Shown piece after piece: positions 26,965 through 36,047 of a stretch of DNA of 64,000 nt. A program made the position numbers and the translations under genes. Positions within the stretch are counted from its first letter, which is position 1; every line of letters starts with the position of its first letter. The stretch lies in assembly GCF_001909055.1 (NCBI RefSeq), contig NZ_LVWI01000002.1, forward strand, positions 310,001 through 374,000. The letters are read 5' to 3'. This DNA is from Paenibacillus helianthi (GTDB lineage: Bacteria; Bacillota; Bacilli; Paenibacillales; Paenibacillaceae). The notes under the pieces were generated by a model. It saw nothing but the letters and a program-made list of their open reading frames with translations. It did no database searches and was not told where the DNA came from.

Positions 26965-29232
26965 ATGAATCGCAGTTACTTTAAATCTAAACTTTTCCTA
27001 AGATACATCTTTTCTTACTTATTGATATTGGTGGTTCCGCTCATTATTGTAACCGCATTCATTTATCGGAATGCGACCCGAAGCCTCCAATCAGAGATTG
27101 AACTATCCCACATCAATCAATTGAACCAAGCCAAAACGATTATTGACGGACGGATTAAGGAATTGAATGATATGGCTTCCCGAATTTCCTATGACGAACG
27201 CTTAACACCATATCGGGTGCATGATCCCTATTTCAGTAGAGAGGCAATCAGTGCATTGAACAATTACAAAGCAACCAGTTCGATCATAGGAGAATTGTTT
27301 CTATATTATTATAATGATGACCGGATTTATTCTTCCCGGGGCATGTCCAATTTGGAGGTATTCGCAAGCAACTACAGCTTCCACAATTGGACCAAGAATA
27401 CACTATTCCATGATTTGAACAAAGTTAAATTTCCGGCGATGCGTCCAGCAGATCTAGTCAACCGAACCCCATCTCTCCAACAATCAATTCTGGCTTACAT
27501 TGTTCCAATCACACCAAACAACCCTAACCCTCACGGGACTATTATGTACTTCATACCCGAATCTGAACTCAACAGGATGATTGACTCTGTGCTGGGCAGT
27601 TACCACGGATTAACCTACATTTTTGATAATAACGGCCAAATATTGACCTCTAATGGTAATGAAAGATCATTGTCCACGCAAGAGGTGAAGTCCTTATTTA
27701 TTCTGGAACCAGGTATTCATAATGAGGTATTAAACGGAAAGTCGCACTCCATTATATCCGTAAAGTCCTCCGAAAACGGCTGGTCTTATGTCACCCTAAT
27801 GCCCAGCGCTCAAATATTCAGTAATGTTCTGCAAGTACGCAGCTTTATAATCATGCTGTTATTGATCAGTGTGGCCGTTGGTGGGGCTATTGCTCTTATG
27901 CTGGCCAGAATGCAGTATGTACCAATATCCGAACTGGTAAAGTTCGCAAATTCAACATCTAGATCGAAACGGCCATTCGGTAACGAGCTTGAAGGCATAC
28001 GCATATTGCTGCAGGAACACAGCGTGCGTGCGGATCTCCAAGAGCCCTATGCGCGCAATCATGTTCTCATGATGTTGCTGAAATATGGAAATACTCAAGG
28101 TGTGTCCTCTGATCTTCTAGGCAGTTTTGATTTTACATTTGAAAGTTCTCATTATTTTGTTGTGATTATCGAATGCGATGAATTTTCCAACAAACAGGAT
28201 GAAAGCCAGAATCGTCAGGCTATATTCCATCTATTCACACAAGTTAGCTTCCCTGAATTATCCGCAAGGGCCTACAGTGTCGAACTGCCTCAACCAAACC
28301 AGCTAGCACTCATTATCGGTTATGATTCGGACGGTAAGCTCCAGAATTTTGATCACATTAGACATATAGTTGAAGCAACTCGTAATAATTTATTGGAAAT
28401 GTTCGATATCCATCCAGTGATTGGTGTCGGAACGTGTTATTCAAGCATTTCTCTTCTAAATCAATCCTATATTGAAGCTTGTTCAGCTCTGGAGACGAAC
28501 ATTTCATCTCATGAAAGCATTACGTTCTTTGAGAAGCTGTTCTCTACATCTGAACAAGATTTCTGGGTCCCAAATCATGTACTACTAAAACTCTCCCAAA
28601 GCCTGAAGCAGGGAAGCTTTGAAGTTGCAGAGAGAACTATTTCGGTTGCTATCAGCGAACTGCCAACTTCTCTGCTCTCTTCACAACTCCTGCGCTTCAT
28701 CGTTTACGATATTCTGAATACGATGCTAAAGACTGCCTCTGAGCTTGGAATTCATAATCTGATGCATGAAGTTCCGCCCAAGATCACCTACAATTCACTG
28801 GAGGAACTCAAGCAGGCTTTCGTAAACCTGGCTTCGCGGATTTGTTCGCAGGTTGAGCATGATCAAAAGAATGAAGAACATACACTTATGGATCAAATTG
28901 TATTATATATAGACAGTCACTATAGGGAGCATACACTTAGCCTGGAAACTATTTCTCAAGAATACAGTATCTCGCCTTCACACCTGAGCAGATCCTTTAA
29001 GGAAAAGGTAGGTATTAATTTTATCCAATATATTTGGCAAAAAAGAATGAATGAAGTTATGCACAAACTGATTACAACGAATGATTCTCTTAAAGACATT
29101 ATTGTCCAGGTCGGTTATCTCGACACACCAAATTTCATTCGTAAATTCAAGAAAGAGACCGGGTATACCCCAGGTCAGTACCGTAGTTTGCATATACCAG
29201 AAGAGAAGACGGGCACCTTATCAGACTTATGA
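26965..29232 (+). CDS. Membrane-bound AraC-family regulator
   Basis: 755 residues. TM1 (about 12-34) and TM2 (about 292-315) enclose a 260-residue extracellular dCache-like sensor; a cytoplasmic region follows, ending in an AraC/XylS helix-turn-helix pair (about 650-745; LSLETISQEYSISPSHLSRSFKEK, LKDIIVQVGYLDTPNFIRKFKK). Such one-protein sensors, common in Paenibacillus, combine a YesM-like input with a YesN-like output and usually control a nearby sugar locus. The ATG has a GGGGGAG site. Both immediate neighbours are transposase debris; the nearest intact sugar operon (29.9-41 kb) reads the other way and converges on it. Confidence 0.9.
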   Translation: MNRSYFKSKLFLRYIFSYLLILVVPLIIVTAFIYRNATRSLQSEIELSHINQLNQAKTIIDGRIKELNDMASRISYDERLTPYRVHDPYFSREAISALNNYKATSSIIGELFLYYYNDDRIYSSRGMSNLEVFASNYSFHNWTKNTLFHDLNKVKFPAMRPADLVNRTPSLQQSILAYIVPITPNNPNPHGTIMYFIPESELNRMIDSVLGSYHGLTYIFDNNGQILTSNGNERSLSTQEVKSLFILEPGIHNEVLNGKSHSIISVKSSENGWSYVTLMPSAQIFSNVLQVRSFIIMLLLISVAVGGAIALMLARMQYVPISELVKFANSTSRSKRPFGNELEGIRILLQEHSVRADLQEPYARNHVLMMLLKYGNTQGVSSDLLGSFDFTFESSHYFVVIIECDEFSNKQDESQNRQAIFHLFTQVSFPELSARAYSVELPQPNQLALIIGYDSDGKLQNFDHIRHIVEATRNNLLEMFDIHPVIGVGTCYSSISLLNQSYIEACSALETNISSHESITFFEKLFSTSEQDFWVPNHVLLKLSQSLKQGSFEVAERTISVAISELPTSLLSSQLLRFIVYDILNTMLKTASELGIHNLMHEVPPKITYNSLEELKQAFVNLASRICSQVEHDQKNEEHTLMDQIVLYIDSHYREHTLSLETISQEYSISPSHLSRSFKEKVGINFIQYIWQKRMNEVMHKLITTNDSLKDIIVQVGYLDTPNFIRKFKKETGYTPGQYRSLHIPEEKTGTLSDL

Positions 29233-29339
29233 TGGTCATTATGATAGTCACCATTCTACCGAGAGCTTTGGTAGGAATAATTCCACCTAAATCGTAATGT
29301 CTTTACGCAGATCAAGTAAGGGTTTCAAACTCATTTAGA

Positions 29340-29815
29340 AAGATGTACACGTACATTAAAAAGTATCTGGAGATGGCGGTTCGAAGTCTGCTGACTCCTG
29401 TTTGGGAATTTCAAAAGCAACTTGCAGCACTCGAAAAAGTAATTCTGGAAAAGTAAGAGGCTCTGGCTGAAGTTCAGTGGAATCTATCCCAGGGGGTCGG
29501 AATCAAGATTCGCCAAGGCCATAGTTTCTGACATTGGAGATGCATCGCAGTTTCATCCTCCCAAACAACTGGTGGCACACATGCCACTCAGAACAAGTTC
29601 ACGAAACTAGGCTCCAAAAAACTACGACAGTCGATATTTTAAGCGGTAACATGCGGATTAGGAGGAGAATTGAACCCTCGTCTCAGGGAGTATTACGACA
29701 GAAAAAGAGTGAAGGAAAGCCCCACTAAAATAGCATTGATCGATTGCGCCAACAAGTTACTCGATCACGTGTACGCTATCTTCAGAAAGGGTAATCCTAC
29801 ACTCTTTAGTTTCAT
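29340..29815 (+). pseudogene. IS110-family transposase, C-terminal half, degenerate
   Basis: Across several frames one sees VWEFQKQLAALEKVI, a QGVGIKI block (usual IPGIGxK), DIGDASQFHPPKQLVAH and, near the end, LREYYDRKRVKESPTKIALIDCANKLLDHVYAI. These are consecutive landmarks of the IS110 C-terminal (transposase_20) domain, interrupted by stops and frameshifts. It continues roughly where the N-terminal half at 26043-26757 stops. The remaining space to 29942 holds no gene I can support. Confidence 0.65.
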
Positions 29816-29942
29816 AAACTTCTATTTAATGGAGGTTCATTCGTTATGTGTTCAACAGTATAACTAACTTTAGGGGTATCCAAAACCGTATACATGACAC
29901 ACAATTAGCTGGTATTTTTATTTTTCTGTTTAGTTAGCAGTT

Positions 29943-30986
29943 CTACTCTGCCTTCAATCCTGAGTGGATGGCATTCAGCAGCCGGTGTGTCTTGTCGCAA
30001 CTGTACTCCCAAAACATCATGCCGGCCAGGTTGTTGTTCTTCACGTACTTGCATTTGTGCCGCAGCGACTCCTCATCATCATAAGAGATGAGGCTTGAAC
30101 CGTTGAAAAGGTAAGGCGCACAAGCCTCCTCATCCCAATATCGGGTAAACCCGTTTTTGTTGATGTAATCCGAGGTAAGGGCCGTGAAATCCGGCCCATA
30201 GCCGCCTGTGCTTCCGGCCATTTGAAGAAGCCCGTGATTACGATCGGGAACCTGATTCCAGATACGGGAGTAGAATGCTGCGCCAATCACGATTTTGTCC
30301 CTTGGCACGCCTGCTTGGACGAATATATGCACGGAGGCATCTGTACTAATGCGGAATAAATCACCGGTGGGAGTATATAAATTCGTATGGTGTCCGGTCA
30401 GAACTTGAAATCCTCCACGCATATCGTAGGTCATTAATTGAACAAAATCGATATAATTCTGGACCTGATCCATCTCGGTACCGTCGACGTAATACTGATC
30501 CGCTCCCGCAGCAATGGTGAGCAAATAATGCCGTGCATCCTGTGCTTCTTTACGATCCAGTGCTTCCCGCATCGTCTTCAGAAGCAGCGTAAAATTCGTC
30601 TTGTCTTCAGGACTTGAATGGATGCCGGCCTCTCCATAACAAGGATATTCCCAATCCAGATCGATTCCGTCGAAAGGAAAGTCTGTTAATACACGGAGTG
30701 CGGAATTAGCCATTCGTTTTCTTCCATCTTCCGTAGCGGCAGCTTCCGAGAACCCTCCTGCACTCCATCCTCCGACAGACAACAGCAGGTTCAGCTCGGG
30801 ATGATCGCGTTTGATCTCATCCAAAACCTCCATATGCTTCATATGATCCGTGCGGATCTCATCGTTCCGGACATGTCCAAACGCCACATTCAGATGAGTC
30901 AGTTTATTCAGGTCTTCCTGTGTCATCTCCGAAAGCTTGGAATCAAGCACATAACCCGCTACAATGTACTTCTCTTTCTCCTTCAT
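29943..30986 (-). CDS. GH18 family glycoside hydrolase (chitinase/ENGase-like)
   Basis: A 347-residue single GH18 barrel. The catalytic motif DGIDLDWEYP is at residues 106-115 with proton donor Glu113; LLLSVGGWSAGGFSE, LLTIAAGADQYYV and MTYDMRGG are the other conserved barrel strands. No signal peptide or cell-wall domain is present, so it is probably cytoplasmic and acts on imported GlcNAc-containing glycans. The ATG overlaps the stop of the transglutaminase-like gene (ATGA). It may cleave chitobiose cores (endo-beta-N-acetylglucosaminidase) or short chito-oligomers. Confidence 0.88.
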   Translation of the reverse strand: MKEKEKYIVAGYVLDSKLSEMTQEDLNKLTHLNVAFGHVRNDEIRTDHMKHMEVLDEIKRDHPELNLLLSVGGWSAGGFSEAAATEDGRKRMANSALRVLTDFPFDGIDLDWEYPCYGEAGIHSSPEDKTNFTLLLKTMREALDRKEAQDARHYLLTIAAGADQYYVDGTEMDQVQNYIDFVQLMTYDMRGGFQVLTGHHTNLYTPTGDLFRISTDASVHIFVQAGVPRDKIVIGAAFYSRIWNQVPDRNHGLLQMAGSTGGYGPDFTALTSDYINKNGFTRYWDEEACAPYLFNGSSLISYDDEESLRHKCKYVKNNNLAGMMFWEYSCDKTHRLLNAIHSGLKAE

Positions 30987-33625
30987 CGACTCGATTCCCC
31001 CCTATCCGTCAATGGTTGCCATACCCCGGAGAGCACCTGCAATGCCTCTTTGCCGGATCCTATTTTGTACCCTGACGCCGTATACCGGATTTGGTCCTGG
31101 CCGTCCAGCACGAAGAGATGCGGGAAGCCCGCCTCACTCGCCGGAGGCTGTGATATGAAGTCCGGCAATGAGTCATAGGCAGTATCCCGTACAAAAAGGG
31201 TGCCTTCCGGCAGCTTAGTATAGCTGGAAGGATCGAACGAAGACGTCCAGTGACCATCTCCGACAACAAGAACAACGGGGGCGCCAAGCTCAGTAAGCGG
31301 CTCTGTAAGCTCGCATAGTTCGCGGATCAAATGCTTGGAAGGCTCCCGTTCCGGTTCTATCCAGGTGACTATGGCCCCTCTCTTGCCCACCAACTCTCCT
31401 AAAGTCCTGCCAGTTCCGTCCGGCAAAGAGAATGTTCTGTCCCTGTCAAACTTGCCAAGGACCGGAATGTCCAGCGGCACCTCCCGGAATGTCAGCGGAA
31501 CTTCAATTTGTTCCCCGGCACGCACCTTGAAATAATTAAAGCGTACCCGCACACTGCCATCCTTCAGACGAATGCCCGTAGTCATTCGATAGGAGCCCTG
31601 CTCCACTTCAAAAGGTTCATCATAGACATCCGATTTCCCATACGGGTAGAACAGCGTCTTATAAATACCGTTCTCCAACCGCGCGAACGTAAAATTCTCC
31701 CAATACGAGGCTGCCGGAGCTTCTGCTGCTGCTTCATTGTCCTGAATGAATCGCAGCGTTCCGGTGCCCTTCTTCTCCGGCAGCACAGATTCCGGCGTGA
31801 ATACCGCATCTGCCCAGCTTCCTGCCGCCATATATTGCGGTGTATGTTCACTCGGATGCAGGCGCGCCGGAATACCGAGGCTCCGGCAAATAGCCACGAA
31901 GAGGATATCGAGGGATGCTCTGTCCCCTTTCTTCATCTGGAAGGTGCCTACTGGCGTTCCCTTGCCCTTCAAATTAGGCAGGTCCTCCCAGAGGCCCCAT
32001 CCCTCATCTATCCTGCGAACAAGTTCGGAAGGATCGGCTCTAAACCTTTCGGATTCCGCTTCGGTAAACGCTGTTTGAAAAAAACGCTTATAGGGCGCAA
32101 TCATTTCATACATCACGCGCGGACAAAGAACGTACTGAATAAATACTTCTTCCGGAAGTTTACTTTGGTGTGCAAGAGCACCTATCAAATGATCATCCAG
32201 CGTAGAATATACGGTATCTATCTGGTCCTTCTCATTCAGACTCTCCAGCAGCCGCAGCGGCAATATTCCATATTCGGCAGAGCGCTCCCGCAGAAAGGCA
32301 GCAATCTCGCGGCTATTCCCGCGCGCCTTTCGCAGCACATCCCATACCCGGTCCTGCGGGAGGCCGGCAGCTTGGGCCAACTCTGATGCCTGTATTTCAT
32401 CCATAAACGTATCCTCATAGCTTGAACGGATCATCGTTCCTTCTTCGAGCCGGCCTTGATGCCGCTGCATCTTCTCCTGGGAGACCGGTTCCGAAACATC
32501 ACCCTCCCTTTCCGGCGGAGGAATCATATCAAAGTCTGCCGTTCCTTCCGGCTGGTATATCTGTCCAAGCACAATCTCGATGTTTTCACCATCCGAGACC
32601 GTGACTCTCTTTTCTCCCCACTGGCCTGCCTTTACAACGCGGATAATCAGATCACCGAACCCTGTCTTGAATGACGCCTCACCCATTCCGTCTGTGGGCA
32701 GTGTAGCAAGCGGGTAGAATTCAGCCATATTATATAATTGGAAATGTACATAGGCCCCGCTGACCAGACAATCCTGCTCATCCTTCACTTGAACGGTGAT
32801 GGTCCGCGTTCGCGCGTAGCCCTCCAGCAGATTGATTTCCGTGAACCACTCATCGGCCAGTGTGATGTCCTCAGGCCCAGGGTAATCGGCGAAAATCCTT
32901 GTATTGATAAGCATTGCCCGCCGGGCTGGCGGACTGAACCAGCCCTGATTCAGCTGCGCTTCCGGCTCGCATGCGCCGATATAATACCACTGCCCGTCAG
33001 CCCAGGCTTCCACCCAGGCATGGTTATCGTCAGAATGAGCCCAGCGCGGCGTGTAGACCTGGCGGGCAGGAATACCAATGCTCCGCAGTGCTGCAACTGC
33101 CAGAGTCGATTCTTCACCGCAGCGGCCGCGTGCATTGCGAATCATCGTCAGCGGGGAGATCGTCCGCATGTCGCTTCCAATATATGTCGCTTTTTCATGA
33201 CACCAATAGTTCGTCTCCAAAATGGCTTCCGCCATGCTTAATTGCGTCGTTCGAGGCGCCAGTTGGTCATACAGAATACCGCGGGAATCCTCAATATTCT
33301 CGGTATTTACGCGGTACGGAAGTACGTAATGCAGAAACAGGTGATCCGGAACCCGCTTGCCCCAGGGAACCTGATTGCGAATGTCCAGCGTTCGGCGCAC
33401 ATGACTTAGAAATAATGAACCCTCATAATCAGCCAAATCATTCAGAGGCATATACGCAAATAAGTACTTAAGCGCCCATGTCTCTTCTTCGGTCAATTCT
33501 TCCTGAAAGATATCGAACAGCTCATGTTCCCTAGGCTGGGCGATCTGTCTTTTTTTATCATATTTCTGCTCAATCTGCTGCATCATTTCTTCATCCAATG
33601 AGAACACAGACGTCAGTTGGGTCAT
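30983..33625 (-). CDS. Transglutaminase-like protein with tandem domains and thioredoxin-like tail
   Basis: 880 residues, cytoplasmic by sequence. The first transglutaminase-like domain (about 140-235) has the Cys in ARGRCGEESTLAV, the His in SDDNHAWVEAW and a following Asp/Glu region. After a beta-rich segment, a second transglutaminase-like unit (about 585-640; KGDRASLDILFVAICRSLG) has lost the Cys. The last 150 residues resemble a thioredoxin/AhpC fold without a CxxC motif (VPLDIPVLGKFDRDR, VVLVVGDGHW, HLFVLDGQDQIRY). It lies between CBM9-like and GH18 genes in a glycan operon and may process glycopeptides (inferred). Confidence 0.75.
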   Translation of the reverse strand: MTQLTSVFSLDEEMMQQIEQKYDKKRQIAQPREHELFDIFQEELTEEETWALKYLFAYMPLNDLADYEGSLFLSHVRRTLDIRNQVPWGKRVPDHLFLHYVLPYRVNTENIEDSRGILYDQLAPRTTQLSMAEAILETNYWCHEKATYIGSDMRTISPLTMIRNARGRCGEESTLAVAALRSIGIPARQVYTPRWAHSDDNHAWVEAWADGQWYYIGACEPEAQLNQGWFSPPARRAMLINTRIFADYPGPEDITLADEWFTEINLLEGYARTRTITVQVKDEQDCLVSGAYVHFQLYNMAEFYPLATLPTDGMGEASFKTGFGDLIIRVVKAGQWGEKRVTVSDGENIEIVLGQIYQPEGTADFDMIPPPEREGDVSEPVSQEKMQRHQGRLEEGTMIRSSYEDTFMDEIQASELAQAAGLPQDRVWDVLRKARGNSREIAAFLRERSAEYGILPLRLLESLNEKDQIDTVYSTLDDHLIGALAHQSKLPEEVFIQYVLCPRVMYEMIAPYKRFFQTAFTEAESERFRADPSELVRRIDEGWGLWEDLPNLKGKGTPVGTFQMKKGDRASLDILFVAICRSLGIPARLHPSEHTPQYMAAGSWADAVFTPESVLPEKKGTGTLRFIQDNEAAAEAPAASYWENFTFARLENGIYKTLFYPYGKSDVYDEPFEVEQGSYRMTTGIRLKDGSVRVRFNYFKVRAGEQIEVPLTFREVPLDIPVLGKFDRDRTFSLPDGTGRTLGELVGKRGAIVTWIEPEREPSKHLIRELCELTEPLTELGAPVVLVVGDGHWTSSFDPSSYTKLPEGTLFVRDTAYDSLPDFISQPPASEAGFPHLFVLDGQDQIRYTASGYKIGSGKEALQVLSGVWQPLTDRGESSR

Positions 33626-33631
33626 TGGTAA

Positions 33632-34654
33632 TCACTCCTTCCATAACTTTCCGTCTTCCCTGATGCAGTAGCTTGACTTCCCGTCCGACGACGGTGCGGA
33701 AATCTGCAGCAGCCTGCGGGTCGCCTCAATCGCCGGTGTGATGCTCCACGGCTCGTTTCTCATCAATATATTCTCATCTAAGGTGAATTCACCGTAAGTT
33801 TCGAAGAAATTGCGTTCACGGTAGTACAGCTTGCGCAGCTCCCACTTAATTCGTTCATCGGGTGGCAGCTGGAACGATTCAGGGCCGTCCTCGTCTGCGA
33901 ATACGACATAGCCCCACAGCTCCGGATAGTGCATATTGATAATGCCCATTGGAGACCAGACCCAATTCTCTTCAGGGTAAGGCTTGCCTGTGTCCGGGTT
34001 CAGCACCTTGCGGTATTCTCCGTCTTTGACCTCAATATGCCATTCTACACGGGAGAAATTAACACGCCAGAACTCGCCTTTTACCGGGGGACGGCCTTCA
34101 GGTGCGCACTCACGCAAGCTGGTCCACGGCATAGCCACTTCAACACTCCATTTCCGATTCGCCGCGCCCGGCTGATTCAGCTCGCCGTCAATATGCACGG
34201 CGGTCTGAAGTCCGTTAATATCCCAGCCGTTGACCGGGGGTCCGCCGTCGCGGTACGGTTTCACCAGGAAGAGGTCCCATACCGTGTTCAATGCATTGAT
34301 CTCAAACTCATAATATTGGTGTGTATCCCCATCAGGATCAATAAATATCTCAAAATCATTATCATAAAAAATGACCGAATCCCGCTCCGTCAGCGTCGCC
34401 CAGATCTGATCTTCCATTAGTTCCGCTGCGAAATAGAAATATTCGTCGTCCCACAGCATTTTGGCCCGGGTCCGCTTCGCGGGCAGCGGACGAAGATCCC
34501 CTTCGATATCGACAAAATCCTCCGTCCAATCAGCTGCTGCCCAGAATGGTTTATCCACGCGCCCATCCAGGACGAGCGGCCCGGCAGCGCGCCTGCAAAT
34601 ATAATGCTTTGGAGCAAATTCAATATTCGGCTCTGGTACTCCGCTAAGCTTCAT
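33632..34654 (-). CDS. Carbohydrate-binding family 9-like protein
   Basis: 340 residues. The N-terminal 210 residues form a CBM9-like (DOMON-type) beta sandwich: PLVLDGRVDKPFWAAADWTEDFVDIEG, AKMLWDDEYFYFAAELME, DNDFEIFIDPDGDTHQYYEFEINALNTVWDLF. The C-terminal part is a helical tail ending in SYCIREDGKLWKE. No signal peptide is seen. CBM9-like stand-alone proteins of this length are frequent in Bacteroidetes and Paenibacillus glycan loci; the ligand is unknown. The gene is preceded by AGGAGGAG and 6 bp from the next gene. Confidence 0.8.
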   Translation of the reverse strand: MKLSGVPEPNIEFAPKHYICRRAAGPLVLDGRVDKPFWAAADWTEDFVDIEGDLRPLPAKRTRAKMLWDDEYFYFAAELMEDQIWATLTERDSVIFYDNDFEIFIDPDGDTHQYYEFEINALNTVWDLFLVKPYRDGGPPVNGWDINGLQTAVHIDGELNQPGAANRKWSVEVAMPWTSLRECAPEGRPPVKGEFWRVNFSRVEWHIEVKDGEYRKVLNPDTGKPYPEENWVWSPMGIINMHYPELWGYVVFADEDGPESFQLPPDERIKWELRKLYYRERNFFETYGEFTLDENILMRNEPWSITPAIEATRRLLQISAPSSDGKSSYCIREDGKLWKE

Positions 34655-34757
34655 CTTTTCTCCTCCTATTGTTTCATTGTGTATGTCTTAAAATAGAGAG
34701 CACTCATCTCATCCCAGATCTGATGCATTTAATAATTAGACAACCTACTCAAGCATT

Positions 34758-36044
34758 TTAGTTATGTGTAACCACAGCGCCGGATCCTCCATACATTTCA
34801 AGCTCCTCTTTGAATTCCAGCTTCAAGACCGTAACCTGCTCATGTGTATCTTGGGGTGTCATATGAATCCACGTTGTTCCCGGAATGTTGAACCAGGGAA
34901 CCCCGCCGTGAATTTCATGGGTAAGCTCTTTTCCTGAATGAAGCACGGTGATTTTTTGGATAGGGTTGCATAGTCCCTTCAGACATAGGTTCTCTTTCGG
35001 ATCGTCATATACAAAGAGGTATAATGTCTTTTTATCTTTTGAAATGGTGCTGCCGCCTAAGTAATAACGGGTCATAATCCCTTCATCTGTTCCAAATACA
35101 GCTTCTTCGTGCGTTCGAATCCATTCACCAAGCCCCAGCAGAATATCTTCTTGTCTCTTGTCGATCGTTCCGTCCTCCATCGGCCCAATATCCAACAGCA
35201 TGTTGCCCCCCAGAGTGATGCAATCACAGAACATTCGGATGATCTGGTTCAATGATTTGTACTGATTATCCGTAGGCACATATCCCCAAGAGCTGTTGAT
35301 CGTCGTGCAGAATTCCCATGGCCCCTCCGGCCGGGTGATGGGTATCCCTTGCTCCGGCGTCTTGTAATCCCCATGTCCTTGCAGACGGGAGTTGATGATG
35401 ATGTCCGGGTTGAACGATTGAAGGTATTGCTTGAACTCGGGCAAGTTCCATTGCTGGGCACTTCGTTCCCAATCTCCATCGAACCACAGCAGGTCGACCT
35501 TACCATAGTTCGTTAAAATTTCCTTAAGCTGATTATTGTTGAATTGTAAAAAACGCTTCCATTTCTCCTCATCCTGGATACCGTCTGTAGGGCTTGAGTA
35601 TTTGTTCACTTTGCTCAAATCCTCAGGAACTTTACCGTCTTCATATACACTTGGATAATCAGGGTGCGACCAGTCGATCAGAGAATAATACATGCCCAGA
35701 CGAATGCCTTTTTTTGTCACGGCTTCAGCATATTTTTGAACAAGATCCTGCTGGGCTGGAGTTTTTTTCACAACGTTCAGGTCACTGTATTGCGTGTCCC
35801 ACAAGGCGACCCCGTCATGGTGTTTCGTCGTAAGAACCGCGTATTTGGCACCTGACTTTTCGATCAACTCAACCCATTGGTCGGCATCGAACTTCGATGC
35901 CGTGAATCCGTCCAGTTGCTTCATATAATCTTCGTAAGACATTCTCCCATTATAAAAAGACCATGATTCCGAGACTCCATTTACTGCATAGATTCCATAG
36001 TGAATAAAAATACCGAGTTTAGCTTCTTTGAACCACTTTTGCAT
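34758..36044 (-). CDS. GH29 alpha-L-fucosidase
   Basis: 428 residues: a GH29 barrel with WFKEAKLGIFIHYGIYAVNG at the N-terminus, VLTTKHHDGVALWD (the conserved KHHDGF block, here KHHDGV), the nucleophile Asp in VDLLWFDGDWE and the downstream GNMLLDIGPMEDG motif, then a small C-terminal beta domain. It has no signal peptide, so it removes alpha-L-fucose from imported glycans. It is 3 bp from a second fucosidase gene and part of one long operon. Confidence 0.9.
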   Translation of the reverse strand: MQKWFKEAKLGIFIHYGIYAVNGVSESWSFYNGRMSYEDYMKQLDGFTASKFDADQWVELIEKSGAKYAVLTTKHHDGVALWDTQYSDLNVVKKTPAQQDLVQKYAEAVTKKGIRLGMYYSLIDWSHPDYPSVYEDGKVPEDLSKVNKYSSPTDGIQDEEKWKRFLQFNNNQLKEILTNYGKVDLLWFDGDWERSAQQWNLPEFKQYLQSFNPDIIINSRLQGHGDYKTPEQGIPITRPEGPWEFCTTINSSWGYVPTDNQYKSLNQIIRMFCDCITLGGNMLLDIGPMEDGTIDKRQEDILLGLGEWIRTHEEAVFGTDEGIMTRYYLGGSTISKDKKTLYLFVYDDPKENLCLKGLCNPIQKITVLHSGKELTHEIHGGVPWFNIPGTTWIHMTPQDTHEQVTVLKLEFKEELEMYGGSGAVVTHN

Positions 36045-36047
36045 CTC

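Noticed and set aside
31508..32386. 292-codon plus-strand frame opposite the transglutaminase-like gene
   Set aside because: Its sequence is rich in Arg, His, Ser and Cys, the usual mark of a shadow frame, and the opposite strand encodes conserved domains.
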